Shown here: one piece after another, positions 1-13,025 of the stretch | Position numbering within the stretch: position 1 is the first letter of the stretch | Layout of the letters: every line of letters begins with the position of its first letter | Source of the DNA: Thunnus maccoyii | Taxonomy: Eukaryota > Chordata > Actinopteri > Scombriformes > Scombridae | Reading direction: 5' to 3' | DNA length: 64,000 nucleotides | Assembly: GCF_910596095.1 (NCBI RefSeq) | Contig: NC_056555.1 | Span: forward strand, 9,983,501-10,047,500 | Translations under genes and position numbers: made by a program | Notes under the pieces: generated by a model | Seen by the model: only the letters and a program-made list of their open reading frames with translations | Told to the model about the DNA's origin: nothing | The model's database searches: none

Positions 1-3000
1 AGCAGGAGGGTTTCTTTCTCTCATACATATCGCTCTGTCTTAATAGTCTGTAATATTTCTCCCCCTTAGACTTGCACTGAATTCAGTTCAATATGAAACA
101 CATCTTTTAGTTTCCAATTACAGGACGATTCCATATTTTATGGGACGGTTGGCAACCCTACTTAGTGAAACACCAGCTTGCTAATTTGTGTGGAAGTGCT
201 TTCTGCAAACCCATTACACCAAATATTGGTTCTAACACTGTAAAATAGTTGCTTTTGTGCCAGTAGGCCTATCTGAGGAGAATATCTAGAGAGAACAGAG
301 AATCTTCTCATTAAAGATTTATTATGATTTTTGGAAGGATGGCGGAATTGCCTTTTTATGGTTTTATTTTCTTCTGAACGTAGCCTCTATTGCTCATGTG
401 GCTCACTTGGGGCTTTCACAGTCCAAAACCAACAGTGAACAAGTGTTTTTGTATCGACTACACGCTTATATACGTAATGATATTTTTTCATAGTGCAAGC
501 AGCAGGCTATGCACTTGAAATAATACAATAACGCTGGTCCACCACAGCATTTCTATCCACTTTATGTGGGTTTGAAGTGCAGTCAGGGCAGCAGGGTGTC
601 TTAGTGCTCACAGAGATTGTCCTGCATTTAAAATGTCAAAAGCTCTATTCCCATAACAGCCAGGTGTGCTGTTGAAGGGTCCTTAGGCAGGACGGAAAAT
701 CCACCCAACCCCACATGCTAAACTTACTCTTGGTAAGAGCATCAACCTGAGTGCCGCATGAGTGAATATACTGTAAAACTGCAGTGCCAGACTTAACACA
801 TTGTTGACAGATGCCTATTGTATATGTCTATTTTCAGTATTGTCAGGGATTCAGCAATATCGTAAAATCTCCCACAGCCTCTTTTATCCTTTTTTTATTT
901 ACACTGGAGTTTTATCAGCATGTAATAACCTTGCCTTGAATGCATTTCTGGCATTCACTTTATAGTGAAGGATGAAACTTAACGCCCTGTTCAAGGTCTA
1001 ATCTTTGTGTATTTTAAATACAGGTAGAAGAGTTTGGATTTTCTTTCGCAACACCTCATTTGAGCTGTATGTGTCCGGATTTGTTTGTGTCAATATGAAC
1101 ATCAATTTGTTCAATCATCCGAAACAAAACAAACCTAAGTGATCTTGATTAATTTCTGATTGAGAATATTCAATTGGCTGTGGCAAGCTAAAGAAAGTAA
1201 AGTATTCAATCTGCGCAGCCAAAACATATACAAAAATGGATCTCTTCAACGCTTAGGGGGAAAAGATTCATTTCTGTAATATTTGTCAGGATGCAAGAAA
1301 AGCTGAGAAAAAAAAAAAAGATTTGTGACCGTCGAGATTCTTGCTTGTGAAATACTTGACTCCCATCTTAAAGCTCGTTCCAGGTCTTAGCTAGTATAAT
1401 CACTGTGTACACTAACATGTACACTATAAGGAACTTGCCTTGGTGACTTGGCTCACATAGCATAAATATAGCAGAATATTCAGACATACACAGACTCAGT
1501 GTATATAGTAGGGTACAAAACTATGTACACATTATATACAACACACTGTACAAATGATTGAAACATGCACTGGTTGTATTTATATCAGCACATCACAAGT
1601 GGTCTTGGAGAGTATTTTACTGGGGGATTTGATGGACAGCAGAGGAGGGAAAAATCTAATATTTTGTGGCAGACCTGAGTGGGAGCCATGCTTACAATTG
1701 CTCCTGTCATGCTGATCTGAGCCCGTCTGGCCACAGTGCTGTGCTCTGCTGTGCTGTATTTTGTTGCGATTGTTTGTGTTGAGCTGTGTGACCCACTATT
1801 TGGACTTCTGTTCCATTATCTTTCAAAACTTGCTGCACTCGGGTCCCAAGCAAAGAAAAGCAAAGTGAGAGCCCAGCGTCAGGTGCTACAAGCTGCTAGC
1901 TAGGCCTGTAGCCAGGCCCAGAGAGCCAGACCTGGCAGCTCTGAGGCTGCGACGTGTGAAACGCTGCACACAAAGGAGCTCACTCCATCTGTATGCACCC
2001 TACATAGGCAGGCTTTTGTTGCAGCCGACAGGCACATGACTGCTAGCATCTTAACCCCTGAGAGCCAGCGTCTCTTCTCCCCTCTCACTAGACTGCACAC
2101 TGCAGTAGACACTACAGTGAGTTAATACTTTTAGGAAAGAAACAACACTTGATTTAAGTGGTTTATTACTGACTTATGTGTTTGATATTCTTTGGGATAT
2201 TTCACTCAGTAAAAACTCCCCCAGAAAATGTATTTAAAAACAAAAGTATAATATGAAAATGAGTTTTAGTTTAATGTCTGTTTGATAGTTGAATTTGTTT
2301 GACAAATCTGTCTTATGTTGAGGCAAAACTTGGTTAAAACAAAATGAATGCTATACATTGTTTGAAGAATTAGATCAGGGCTACATTTTTAACAATGATT
2401 TGGGGTTAATATCGAGGTCAGCCATGAATGGGAGAACAAAACAAAAAAGGGTGTTCACATGAAATATATGTAAAAATATGCAGATGAATATTTCCAGTGC
2501 AGCTGTATAGATTTATGAAACAACAAATTATGCAGATCAGATGTAGGATGGTTTTCACATTTCGGTCTAATTGCATTTTCAACTTTGCTTATTTGTCTGT
2601 ACATTTTGCATAAAGTTGTAGGGACGGTTCAGAAAAATGAGACCGCTGGCTCCCGCTGGGAGACCCTTCTGTAAAATCCAATTAAAGATAAATCACTAGC
2701 ATCAAGACTCAACGGCTGCGGCAGCTAGTAGATGCTCCGACCTATTAGCACTCTTCATTTTTCAATTTTAGCGTGCGACGTGAACGTCCTTGAATAGATC
2801 GTTAACTCACACACTCGTTTCCTGGCGGGGAGTGTTTTTCTTATTAAACCACAGCATTTTGAGAATTTGAGAATTGTGAATGTGAATTTCCTGCTCGCAT
2901 ACGTGGATACTGTAGGTTTTCATTTTGTGTAGACACACACGTGTGCCTCGTGTTACTCTGTGTAACCCAGACATCTCCAGACGTGTGCGTGCATGTGTGT

Positions 3001-3595
3001 GTGTCTGTGTGTGTGTGAATCGGAGAGCATGTGTGTGCAGACTCGTGGTCGATATGAAATCAAACAAACAGTCTATTTGGAGCGGTGTTCCTAAACCCTT
3101 AGTCAGCTGAATCGGATACAAGTGAAAACGAACATGCTGTCACTCAGTCAGAAAAATGGCAAATTTTTTTGTTAAAAGAAGATAACAGAGGGGGGAAAAT
3201 CGCAGGAAGGACAGAGAGGTTGCAATTGAAATTAAATAAAATATGGCTTCACATCCACCCCTCTCAGCCCGCCCCCACCCCTCCACCTCCTCTCCACCGC
3301 CACCTTCCTTGTATGACATGTGGGTGTACGGTCCCGATGGGGGCTGGGGTGCGTAGGGCTCCTATCTGGGCCGAGCTAGGTCACGCAGGCCCATCCAGGA
3401 TGCAGTGGCTCTGTGACGTGGCATTAAACTAGAACAAACAGCAGGTCCGAACCCTTTAAGAGGTGGTACCACACCCTGAGAATGCCAGAGACCTGCATGT
3501 AAGCTGATGTTTGATAAAGAGCTGAAAAAATGATTATTTATTAATGCAGGATGGCCCCCGAAATGAGAGCAGTAAGTACCTAGAAATCAACAGAG

Positions 3596-3627
<32 letters not shown>

Positions 3628-6550
3628 TAGTGTGTGTGTGTGTGTTAGTGTGTTGTGTGTGTGTGTAAGTGTTGGGAGGAGGGGTAAGTTTCAAATAGAG
3701 GGGTAAGTTTGAAAATATATTTTCGATTAATCTTTTTTCCCCTGTCTGCATTTTGTAATTTGCTTTTGTTATTTTTGCATTATTAATAACGAGTTATTTC
3801 AGAATAAGAGTGTGTGCAAGAATGACATAAATGTTTGAGCTGAATTGTTGCAGCCTTGAGAGCACTTGACTTCGCTCTCAGAGCATTTTTTTCCCTGTGT
3901 CATCTAGCATCGCAGAATATTTTGATGCCTCACAATGAAAAAGATTGAATATAAGCTTGAATAAGAGCAAGGTTGCAAGGATTGCTGCATGAATTTTGAT
4001 GTAAATTTAATTTTTCAATGCTCCACACAGTTATTATACAGTAAATCACATTTTAAAAAGCCCTTTTTGCCAAGGATCAGAGTGGCCTCTCTGTTCCCCG
4101 GATAAAGATCCATGTAATTACATTTTTTTAATGTCCTCGAGATGGGCAGTGTATTCTGTTAGCTAAATTAGAAACCAAACTTTTCTAATAAACCTGGCAG
4201 TTGCAAAATGACCTAGAGAGGGGAGTCTCATGGTTAACTGAAAGTAGGACGATGATTTTCCCAAAGCACTGCCCTTACTTAAATGAGAGAAGCAAAAAGG
4301 ACGAGCTGTGAGGCTGTCAAAGTGCTGCTTGTTTGGGATTTATTGTCTGTTTGGCTGTTTTAAAAGCTGTTTAGGACACTTGTCTCTAGCGAGCGCAGGT
4401 CCATTTCGTCTCTCCCCTTTTCCAACCTTTGCTCTGCTCTGCTCTGCTCAGCTGCCGAATGGGCTCCCTCCACAGAGAGAAGCTCGGTTTTCAGAGGTGA
4501 GTGGCTTAATGATTATCAAAGAAATACATTTGTATCAAAGTGCTCAGTTAGTGCACTTGATAAGTACAAACTGAGTTCGGAAAACACTTGAGAGTGTTCC
4601 TCTGACCTTGCAAGCTTATACTTTATTTAGACTTTCAGTCAGCTGATTTACTCTGTTGTATATTTGCAAGAAAAAGTCCTGAAAATCATTTTTGTAGAGT
4701 AAAAAAAAATCTATACATGTATTTAATACTGAGTTTGAATATAAAATAATGTAAAACAAGGTCTAAAGCAATTTGTAATAATGATAGCTGCATTTGAAAA
4801 AGAAGATTTTTGTAATTACACATTTTAAAAAGTCCGAAAGGTCTGAAATTCATGTTATTTTGTACGCAGAGATTGATGCTTATTTCTTTCACAATTACTT
4901 TGTATTTTTAATATTCCACTTTTTTTTTCCAGAGATTTAAAGTTTCATAGGAACATGTTGTGACATCCCTGTGTAACAGCCTCCTCACCTCTTTTTAATT
5001 GCACAGGCTGATAGAAAAAATTCTTATTCCTTTCTAAGTGTTTCCATCTAAAAGTGCAGCTCGAGTAGTTTATAAAAATGTCGTATCCTAATTTTTAAAT
5101 AGTAGTAATAATGTATTTTTTTTAAATACGGATGATTAATTATAAAGCTTTAAGAGAACAGAAGTGCAGTACGTTTTCAACTTTGCCGATATTACTTTCC
5201 AGAGTTCAGTTAATGCAGAAGGGTCAAAGTTAAATTTCTGAGGAAATGATGGTCTGCAGAATACAAAAGAAACAAAATTATCAGCATTTCATTTGTAAAT
5301 TTGACAGAATCTGTGTTGGAAAAAAAAAGGTTTGTGCTTTTCAGGGTCCACTTGCATTTTCTTTTATCTTATTTGGTTACATTGAAATTTAGAATTTAAC
5401 TTTTCTTTTTTATATATATAAAGTTTTATATTCTGTGAAATAACAAATTCATAAATTGATTCGGTGTTTTAAAAAATTAATCCGGAGAAGGAAAAAAATT
5501 ATTTTGATCACAGATTGAAATTGCCTGCTTTTTTTTTTTTTTTTTTTACTCACTGAATGCTGGTTATACTGGCTCATATTACATTATAAATTATTTAACC
5601 TGTGGCTTTTATTTTCACCCTTTGTTAATAATACTGTTATATACGTCAAGATCTATATTTATGTATATAAATAATGTACATGTTTGGTTTCTCTTTTCAT
5701 CATTTTTAAATATTTGCTCACATCCACTGTGTGACTGTAATATTAAGAAAGAAAGAAATGCCTTCATACAGAAGTTCAGTCTCTTCTTTTCCTCATGATG
5801 GCATGAAATAATGATATTTCATCCTCGCTATTAACTTTAAAACCACTGAAATACTTGTTTTGTTCATTACATCTTTCCAGCAAAAAGAAGAAATCGTTTA
5901 ATATAATATGAAGACCAAGCGGAATAAAAAAAGTAAGATATATCTTCACACTTGCCTCACAGGGTTAACCTCTATATCGATTTGCTCCCAAAATGACTAA
6001 AGAAATTCATGTTTTTATCTCTTCTAGTTAATTCACTGCATGTTTCAGGTTTGGCATTTGTTAAAAAATCACTTTGTGTTACTTATAGAGATATGTTATA
6101 GAGCGAATGCTGTTTTGGCAAATTATAAGCAGTGTGTCAGTGACTTCATCACTCGAGCCGCCATGTTCTCTCCTCCTGTCCTCCATTTTGTGATTCTGTC
6201 TCTCAGCTATTGCTCACCTGCTTTTATCAAAGTTTTACTAAACTCTCACTGGCTCTTAATCAAAGTGGAAAAATAAATTCTATTGCTATGACATTATTTT
6301 CAGATATATATTCATTTTTGTATAAGACCTGTAAGGCTTTTCTTTTATTTGTGAGACAGCTAACCTGATGGTTGATAACTTTACTTTTTTACCTTAAAAT
6401 GCTTCCCTTAAACTCTTAAATCTGCCAACTACCGCAATAGGTTGAAAGCAGCCTTGGCAGAAAAAACTCCTTAAAAGGAGGACTGTGTCCTATTTGAACA
6501 GGCTTTCACCTCTTAAAACAATTTGTCAACGTAATCAGCAACGCCCGTGT
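1..6550. other. Gene-free AT-rich flank
   Basis: No coding region is supported here. Open frames are short, lack splice-bounded conserved blocks and are not like any protein I recognise. The sequence is AT-rich, with homopolymer runs such as the T run near 5530-5547 and a TG-rich microsatellite at about 3597-3665. By synteny with human 22q13.31 it may be upstream intergenic DNA or an intron of a long non-coding let-7 host transcript, but nothing in the sequence proves that. Confidence 0.5.
3597..3665. repeat. Imperfect (TG)n microsatellite
   Basis: TG dinucleotide repeats interrupted by TATA, TTAG and TTGTG. Confidence 0.8.
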
Positions 6551-6980
6551 TAGAGGTTACATGCGACGTTAGGTTTTACAGCTCCGCAGCGCGAGCGACT
6601 GTGACCCGTGGCCCCATAATGGCCGCCGGAGGTCACGGAGGTTAATAGAGACTGATGTATGAGGCCCCAGAGTGACATCCCAAAGGGGATGGCCCCTTAA
6701 TCCTTATTAGGCCTCTGTGTTAGTGATCCTTACCTTTCAAAGCAAACAGCACGCTCCCTTTGCCGTGGGGCCCCGGCCTGCCCCCGGCGTTACACTTCTG
6801 ACCCCAGGGTCGTGGCCTTTGTTCAGAACCCTTCAGAGACTGACCTTAGGGGTCACGGCTGTAATAGAGAAGTTGTCGAGGCGCGTGCTGCCGAGGGGCC
6901 CCTCAGCAGACCACCTCGTAGAGGGAGCCGGCCCGGCGCACTGGTCACCGAAGAGAGAAGGAAGTGTATGTGTGTGTGTG
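6551..6980. promoter_or_regulatory. GC-rich block, candidate conserved element
   Basis: A sharp rise in GC inside AT-rich DNA with no credible coding frame. It contains repeated AGGTCA-like half sites. AGGTCA at 6630-6635 and AGGTTA at 6639-6644 form a direct repeat spaced by 3, and GGGTCACGG recurs near 6850. A TCF/LEF-like CTTTCAAAG lies near 6734. The composition and motif density suggest an enhancer or CpG-rich regulatory element, but conservation could not be tested. Confidence 0.3.
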
Positions 6981-7770
6981 TGTGTGTTCGCCAGAGTGTG
7001 AACATATAGATGGCTGTAACTCATAGTGTGAAAATACGACAGGGTTATTTGTGTGATTTATTACCGTTCAGAACAACGTCTTAAGCTTGCAAATAAGACC
7101 CGAGCTTTGGCATTTTAAATGCAGTAAGTCATGTATTCACTGAAGCTGCTACTTCAGAGAGGGTGACATCTCTCTTTAGTGGCAGCTGCTTTTACTTACT
7201 CAACTGCATGTCATTCACTGCAAGTAAAATCTACAGAAATACATTGAAGAAATTACATTTTTTGTGGCTAGATAGATTGTTTTTTACTGCTGTGTCTCAT
7301 GATGAGTTTTCCTCAAAGAGAAAGTTGTTTGTCTACTAATTAGCTCTAATTTCTATTAAAAAAAAACAAACTGTAATCATTTCTTTAATTACAATTCACA
7401 TTGTGATTTGTGTATAATTCTATATTTATTGCCACTGAGCATTAAAAATGTTGCGTCTCATATTCTTCTCAGGCACCGCATGTGTGGCTTGTCTCAGGAC
7501 AGAGCAGCACTAAGCAGTGTCAGCGTGCGCTATAAATTCAATCTGTGTATGTTGATTAGTCGTGTTTGTAGCTTTGGATTTGCGGGATGATTCATAAAGA
7601 CGTGAAGGCGCCGGGGGTCTGATAAGACCACTGAATCAACAACTCTATTGTTTCAGCTCATGAGTGAGCCATAACTCATTTCCACTCAGAGACATTCACT
7701 GCCATGTTGCCACTGTGCAACATCACTTGTGCATCATCGACACATTTACTGCAGTGGGGTTTATTTGATT

Positions 7771-7813
7771 GTGTCCCCCCCCACCCCCCCCCCCCCCCCC
7801 CTCCCCCTCCCCC
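7771..7813. repeat. Poly-C / CT-rich low-complexity tract
   Basis: Nearly pure C tract on the + strand with a few T and A interruptions. Apparent poly-Gly ORFs on the minus strand come from this tract and are not genes. Confidence 0.85.
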
Positions 7814-8744
7814 TTCGCGGATTTTTGATTTTTGCAGATTCTGAAAGCCCGTGCGGTGATGTCGAACGGCTTCACTTCGCCTCACCTCTTGTCTCTCAGC
7901 TTTAAAATATGACTTTCATGTATATCAAGTATCAACAATGCATTATGTTTTTACACACCTACTATAAATGTGTGGTAAGGCAGCTCATAACTCGTATTTA
8001 ACCTGTAGGTGAAGGTTGCTGATACCAAAAAAGAAAAAAAAATCTGTGGTTGTGGACTCTTGGAGGTGTCATAAATGAGGTTGTTAATGTGAGAGTTTCA
8101 TCAATGGCAGCATTACGCAGGCCGCTCCTGCAGGGGCGAGGCCGCGCAGAGGGCTACAGTGTCAGAAGTTGGCAGCTGAGCCAAAACCAGAGCCGTATCC
8201 TCAAGTGAACTCTCCACGACGTACGGTGCAACAGGCTCTGCCAAGTTTTTTGAATTCCTGCCACATGTTAGATGGTAAACAACTGACTCGCAGAAACAGT
8301 GTCTTAGATAGATGAGGAGGGCTAAGGGACTCTTGAAATTGCTGATGAAACATGCACTCGTTTACACCATTGTTTGATTTATATTCAGCACGCAGTTGTA
8401 GTGGCGTTTTAAGCTTTCAGCGATCGCAATTGGTTAAAAGACGTGGCGAGATGTGACGTCACAGAGTTCAAACTGATGACTGGTGCTCGATCCGTTTTTC
8501 TCATCAAGGGACACGAGCGAATATGTATCTTGATAAACTAAAATCATCATGTTGTACCCCTGTAATAACCCAATTTATGTGTCACTCGTTCCCGTTTTTC
8601 ACGACAAAGTTTTTCGCATTTATGCCGTGTGTGTTTTTGATATGCGGATAGTGCAGCACGCCACACAACACAGGGAACCTGAGTTTCATTTGAGACTGTG
8701 GAAAGCTGAGGAGAGTTGGGCAAGACAAGTGCATTCACTCTCTG

Positions 8745-8780
<36 letters not shown>

Positions 8781-8810
8781 ATAGAAACACACACACACAC
8801 ACACACACAG
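8745..8810. repeat. (TC)n followed by (AC)n microsatellite
   Basis: A TC repeat to about 8777, a short spacer, then an AC repeat to about 8809. ORFs across it on both strands are low-complexity artefacts. Confidence 0.9.
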
Positions 8811-8999
8811 CAGCGTAACGCCTTTTCTTTCAGCCTCCAAGACCGAGTGAGGAGGCAGGAGAGACTGCAACTAACCAAGCGGCCATATTAGTTTGCTGTT
8901 CATTCGCTCGTTCACTCGCTCTGCTCTTCGTCTGCTTCTCCACAGTGAAAAACACATATGAGTGCAGATATTAGGAGCTTTACACACCTTTTATTTGTT

Positions 9000-11243
9000 T
9001 CAATAAGCGCAAATTCCCTTCTTAGACTATGCGTGAGCAATAAAGATAGACTGAAATCAAGACCAGCTAGCCGTGCTCCATGATGTGAGATCCGTCGTTT
9101 TTTGGACAGTTTTCCCTTTTTCCCCTCTCTTTTGTGCGGCTGCTACTTTGGGGAGAGAAGAGGGGAAAAAATTTGCCTGTGCTGAGTTCTGGGTTTCTTT
9201 TGGGAAAGAGGGAAGGAGACTGGAGGGGAGGGGAATGGCGTCCAAAAGAGAGGAAGTTGGGTTTTTTTTTTTTTTTTTTTTTGCCATGGGGAATCTGTTG
9301 CAAACAGCTAAGGGGCATTACAGCATTTTGGCCACAGAGAGAAGTTTCGGGGAGGGAAGTTTGGTGGAAACCGGACGGGTGTGAATAACCTTCAGCAGGC
9401 TGATGCAGGAGGTTGGTAGGTGTGCATGAGAGAGGGAGAGAGGGAGAGACAGAAAGACAGCAGGGGTGGTATCTGGCACAAAAAACATAAAAAAGATCCT
9501 CCTCATGCAGGCTTAAATTAACACTAGCTGGTCAGAGCAGGGCTGTTTATTACTGTAGGCTATAACAGTGCTACTGAAAGGACAAGAAAGGGTGGAGGAC
9601 AGAATAGGCTGGACACTAAAGGGGAGGCGGAGGGGGAAGGAGGGTGCAGGACACGAGCAGAGTCATCAGCAGAGTCCATTTTATCGTTCGGTTACTGCCC
9701 GACATTTCTCCTCTCCTTATTCGCACGCAGGACGGCTGCTGCTGCTTGTTCGCAGCAAGGCGAGGGTGGCCTAGTAATGGCACAAGGCGGGTGCACTGCG
9801 GTAAATATTACAGGATTTTACAGCATGGTTCATTGTTGCAATCATGGCAGGGCAGTCGCACCCAGGTGCTTATCTGGCTTTGATTGCGTGCCAATGTAGC
9901 ATTTCAACTCATTAACGTGTCTGTGGTGGAGAAAAAGGAGGAGGAAATCAAGACAATCTTCATCAGAGATCATCGCAGATTTTTCGGGCCTTTATTAGGT
10001 GAGCGCCGTCGCTTCCACGGATGTTTTGTGAAAAAGGACATCTAGGTCAAAGAAAAATGTCTGATATGAAACTCACAGCAGGAACAGCTCTGAAATGAAA
10101 AGATAAATCATTAATCTTTCCCATGAATCTTAAAGTTAAGGTGTTGCAAGTTGTCCCAGAATCCTTTAATCATTTGTGAGTGTTTGCTGTGACTCTCCTC
10201 CTCAGGAGAAGTGCACTGTGCCCCCCCCACCCTCCCCCTCCTCCCTCCCTCCTCCTCCTCCCCCTCCCTCCCCCCAGCTCCCTCCCCCACCCCGCCTCAT
10301 GCACGCGCACGTTGCGCCGGGCCAGTGATGAAAACGCGTAGTGCGCACGCACTCCCACACGTCCCTGTTTCATCATCAGCTGAGCTCTTTCTCCTCCACT
10401 CACAGCTCTCCTCCCTCCCCTCTCTCGCCCCCTCCCCTCTCAGCTCTTGCTTCTTTTTCTATCCATCGCTCTCCTCCTCCTCTCTCCCTGGGTCCCGGCC
10501 ACATGCGAGAGGGTAGACTAGGACGCTGCAGCTCTGAAAAAAAAAAAAGAGGGGAAAAACGCTCTGCTGCTATTTCTACAGGCGGGACCTCCCCTTTAGC
10601 TAGTCTGTGCCAAAAGAGGGAGGGATTTTTTACTACTCTCAGTCCCAGGATTTTAACCCTCTGCCTGCTCTTGCTTCTCTCTGCAAGATCTGCTCCTCAA
10701 TATCATGCAACAAGTGGCTTTGCTTTACTCCTACTTCAACATCGCTGCGCCATTTGCGAAGACATATTCGGGACCGCCGTTTTCTTCACTTCGCGGGCAC
10801 TGATCACATGCATTTGGTCAGTTTTTGCCACTTCTGGGCTGTTGTCAGTAGAGTTAAACTGGACTGGGTCGAATCAGTGGTTTTGGTTCGTGTCCTGTCG
10901 TGATGCGAAAGGCTTTTTTTTCGAGCACGTGTTTCTTGATTGCTCGCCATGCTTCCTTTTCTCGGGAGTCCTCCCTGAAGCTGAGGACGAAGAAGACGGC
11001 AGTTTTTTTTTTTTTTTTTTTTGTTTTTTCTTTTTTTTTAAAGCAGCACATTCTACGACCAGCTGCTTGATTTCATGTTACCTGTGCATGTTTCTGGATT
11101 TCAACAGATGATTTCTCATGTATTTTCCTGTGCTCTTATCTCCTTCACCCTCCACCCTCCTCACCCTTTCCATCTCTAAACCTCTCCCTCTTTTGGGTTT
11201 TCTGCCCCACCCTCTCTTCCTCACGCTCTCTCCCCATCCCTCT

Positions 11244-11288
<45 letters not shown>

Positions 11289-12249
11289 TCTCTCTCTCTC
11301 CCTCTCTCTCTCTCTCTCTCGTGGGCAGTCTCCAGTGAAAGGGGAGCAGGAGGGCGGAGCAGCAACGGGGCTTTTTCTGGGACAGGTGCCAATTCCAAAC
11401 AAAAGACACAAAAAGCCAAAAAAGAGTGAGATGGTTCCCAAAGACAGGAAAAAAGTGGCATGTTTCAAGAACTGATTTGTAGTAATTACATGTGTGTGCA
11501 TGTGTAACTCTTCTCCTCTTGCAGGACTTGTTTTAATTGCACGAGTGAGTAGCAGCAGTGATCTTGAATTCTCTCCCCCCCACCACCACCCTCCCCACCC
11601 CCCCACCCCCCCTCTCTCTGCTCTCTTGCTCCCGTGAAGGCATTTGAGTTTCGAGCGGGGAAAAGAAGGAGGGGCGGGTGAAGTTTGGAAGGGGCAGTGG
11701 GAGGCGGAGCTTTGCCTCCTCTCCTCCCTGTTGAGTCCTCTGCATTATTCATATGCCTGGGCCAGTGCTGCGATCTGACTGGCTGCCTGGCTTAGCATTC
11801 ACCCGACATTCAGTGGCTCTGTTTGCTAACATTCCTCATTCAAAGCCTTGTTAGCTGCCAGACGGGAGGAACACGCGACTCCATGGGAAACCCACATGGC
11901 CTCCCCATTGTGGCGGGCCCTGACAGTCTCAGACTAGGAGGTGGCAGACAGGGGAGTGCGAGGGGAGCCGGTCTGTAAATATTAGAGAGCAGTTAGCTGA
12001 GGTTAGGCAGGTTACCCAAGGCTTAGAGACGGGTTTGGGGTGAGGTGGCCAGATTGACAGGGTAGAAACCAGACAGAGGGGGCAGACAGATGGGCAGACA
12101 GACATATAGACAAGGCGCTCAGGCAGACAGGGAGGCTGGCACTTTCTGGGACTCTGAATGGGTCTCTCGCTGGCGTGCCCGCCTACTCCTTGCAGGGAGT
12201 GCAGAGCTGTGTGACTGAATCCGAGCTCCTTCTCTGCCCTTCTCTACAG
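9000..12249 (+). promoter_or_regulatory. CT/GC-rich, promoter-like tract upstream of let-7
   Basis: This 3-kb stretch alternates pyrimidine-rich runs (10215-10290, 10395-10490, 11130-11330) with CpG-containing segments (10290-10360, 11870-12060), unlike the AT-rich DNA around it. It ends at a well-formed acceptor before the candidate exon at 12250. A promoter and first exons of a let-7 host transcript would fit here, but no transcription start can be read from the sequence. The long open frame at 10341-11111 is rich in Ser, Phe and low-complexity residues and is not treated as a gene. Confidence 0.3.
11247..11321. repeat. (TC)n microsatellite
   Basis: About 75 bases of TC repeat with a few CCC interruptions. 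Confidence 0.9.
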
Positions 12250-12375
12250 AGAGGATATGTGGACATACTGTGTGCAGCTACTGAGGGATCCGGCACAATG
12301 AACGGCGGAGATTTCGGCGCTTTACCCTGATAGCTGATGGCTGTGTGTGTGCCAGTTGCCTCAAAGTCTCAGTGG
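12250..12375 (+). ncRNA. Candidate non-coding exon, possible let-7 host transcript
   Basis: A pyrimidine-rich tract ending in TCTCTACAG lies just before 12250, and the segment ends at 12375 directly before the donor GTAAGT, giving a 126-nt exon-like segment. The only ATG (12298) opens a 10-codon frame ending in TGA, so the exon would be non-coding. It lies 8 kb upstream of let-7a on the same strand, which fits a spliced primary-microRNA host. It could equally be a distal 5' exon of ppara or a chance splice-site pair. Confidence 0.3.
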
Positions 12376-12383
12376 GTAAGTCG

Positions 12384-12459
<76 letters not shown>

Positions 12460-12499
12460 GTGCGGAGGTGATTGTGTGTATGTGTGTGTACATGTATCC

Positions 12500-12540
<41 letters not shown>

Positions 12541-12990
12541 CAAATGAGGGAGCATGCACACATTCAGAGGTTTTTCTTTTGACAAAACGATGAAAACACA
12601 AAGACGAAACAAACGCGGGAGAGCGGCTTCGTTTGACCCGATCTCCGTGTTCTTGTATTAAAACGTTGCGTCTGGGTGTTGTTTCCTTCAGGGCTTTTGC
12701 TACATGACTATCCAGAGAGAGGAGGCTTAACTAAATATAGGCAAACCAGGGGGGAAACGTGGCATGGGCTTTGAATTTCAGACGAAACCGAGCTAATCTC
12801 TCCTCTGGTGCGTTCCTACCTGCAGTTCTGCACTCCAGGTCGGCCTTTTGTGTGTGTGAAAGAGACGGTTTTGGAGGGAGCAGAGAGGGACTAGTGCTGT
12901 AATGTTGGGCCGAGGGCCAGACAAGGCCTGCTACACAAGGCCGAGCCCCACCACAACGCTCTCCCTCTCTCTCTCTCTCTCTCTCTTCCC

Positions 12991-13025
<35 letters not shown>

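Noticed and set aside
10341..11111. 256-codon + strand open frame, the longest in the window
   Set aside because: Ser, Pro, Leu and poly-Phe rich, built from CT-rich and poly-T tracts, overlapped by other frames of similar quality, with no recognisable domain.
11078..11606. Minus-strand frames with long Arg-Glu repeats
   Set aside because: Translation of a (TC)n microsatellite; not a protein.
12278..12612. Cys-Val and Thr-His repeat frames on both strands
   Set aside because: Translation of (TG)n microsatellites.
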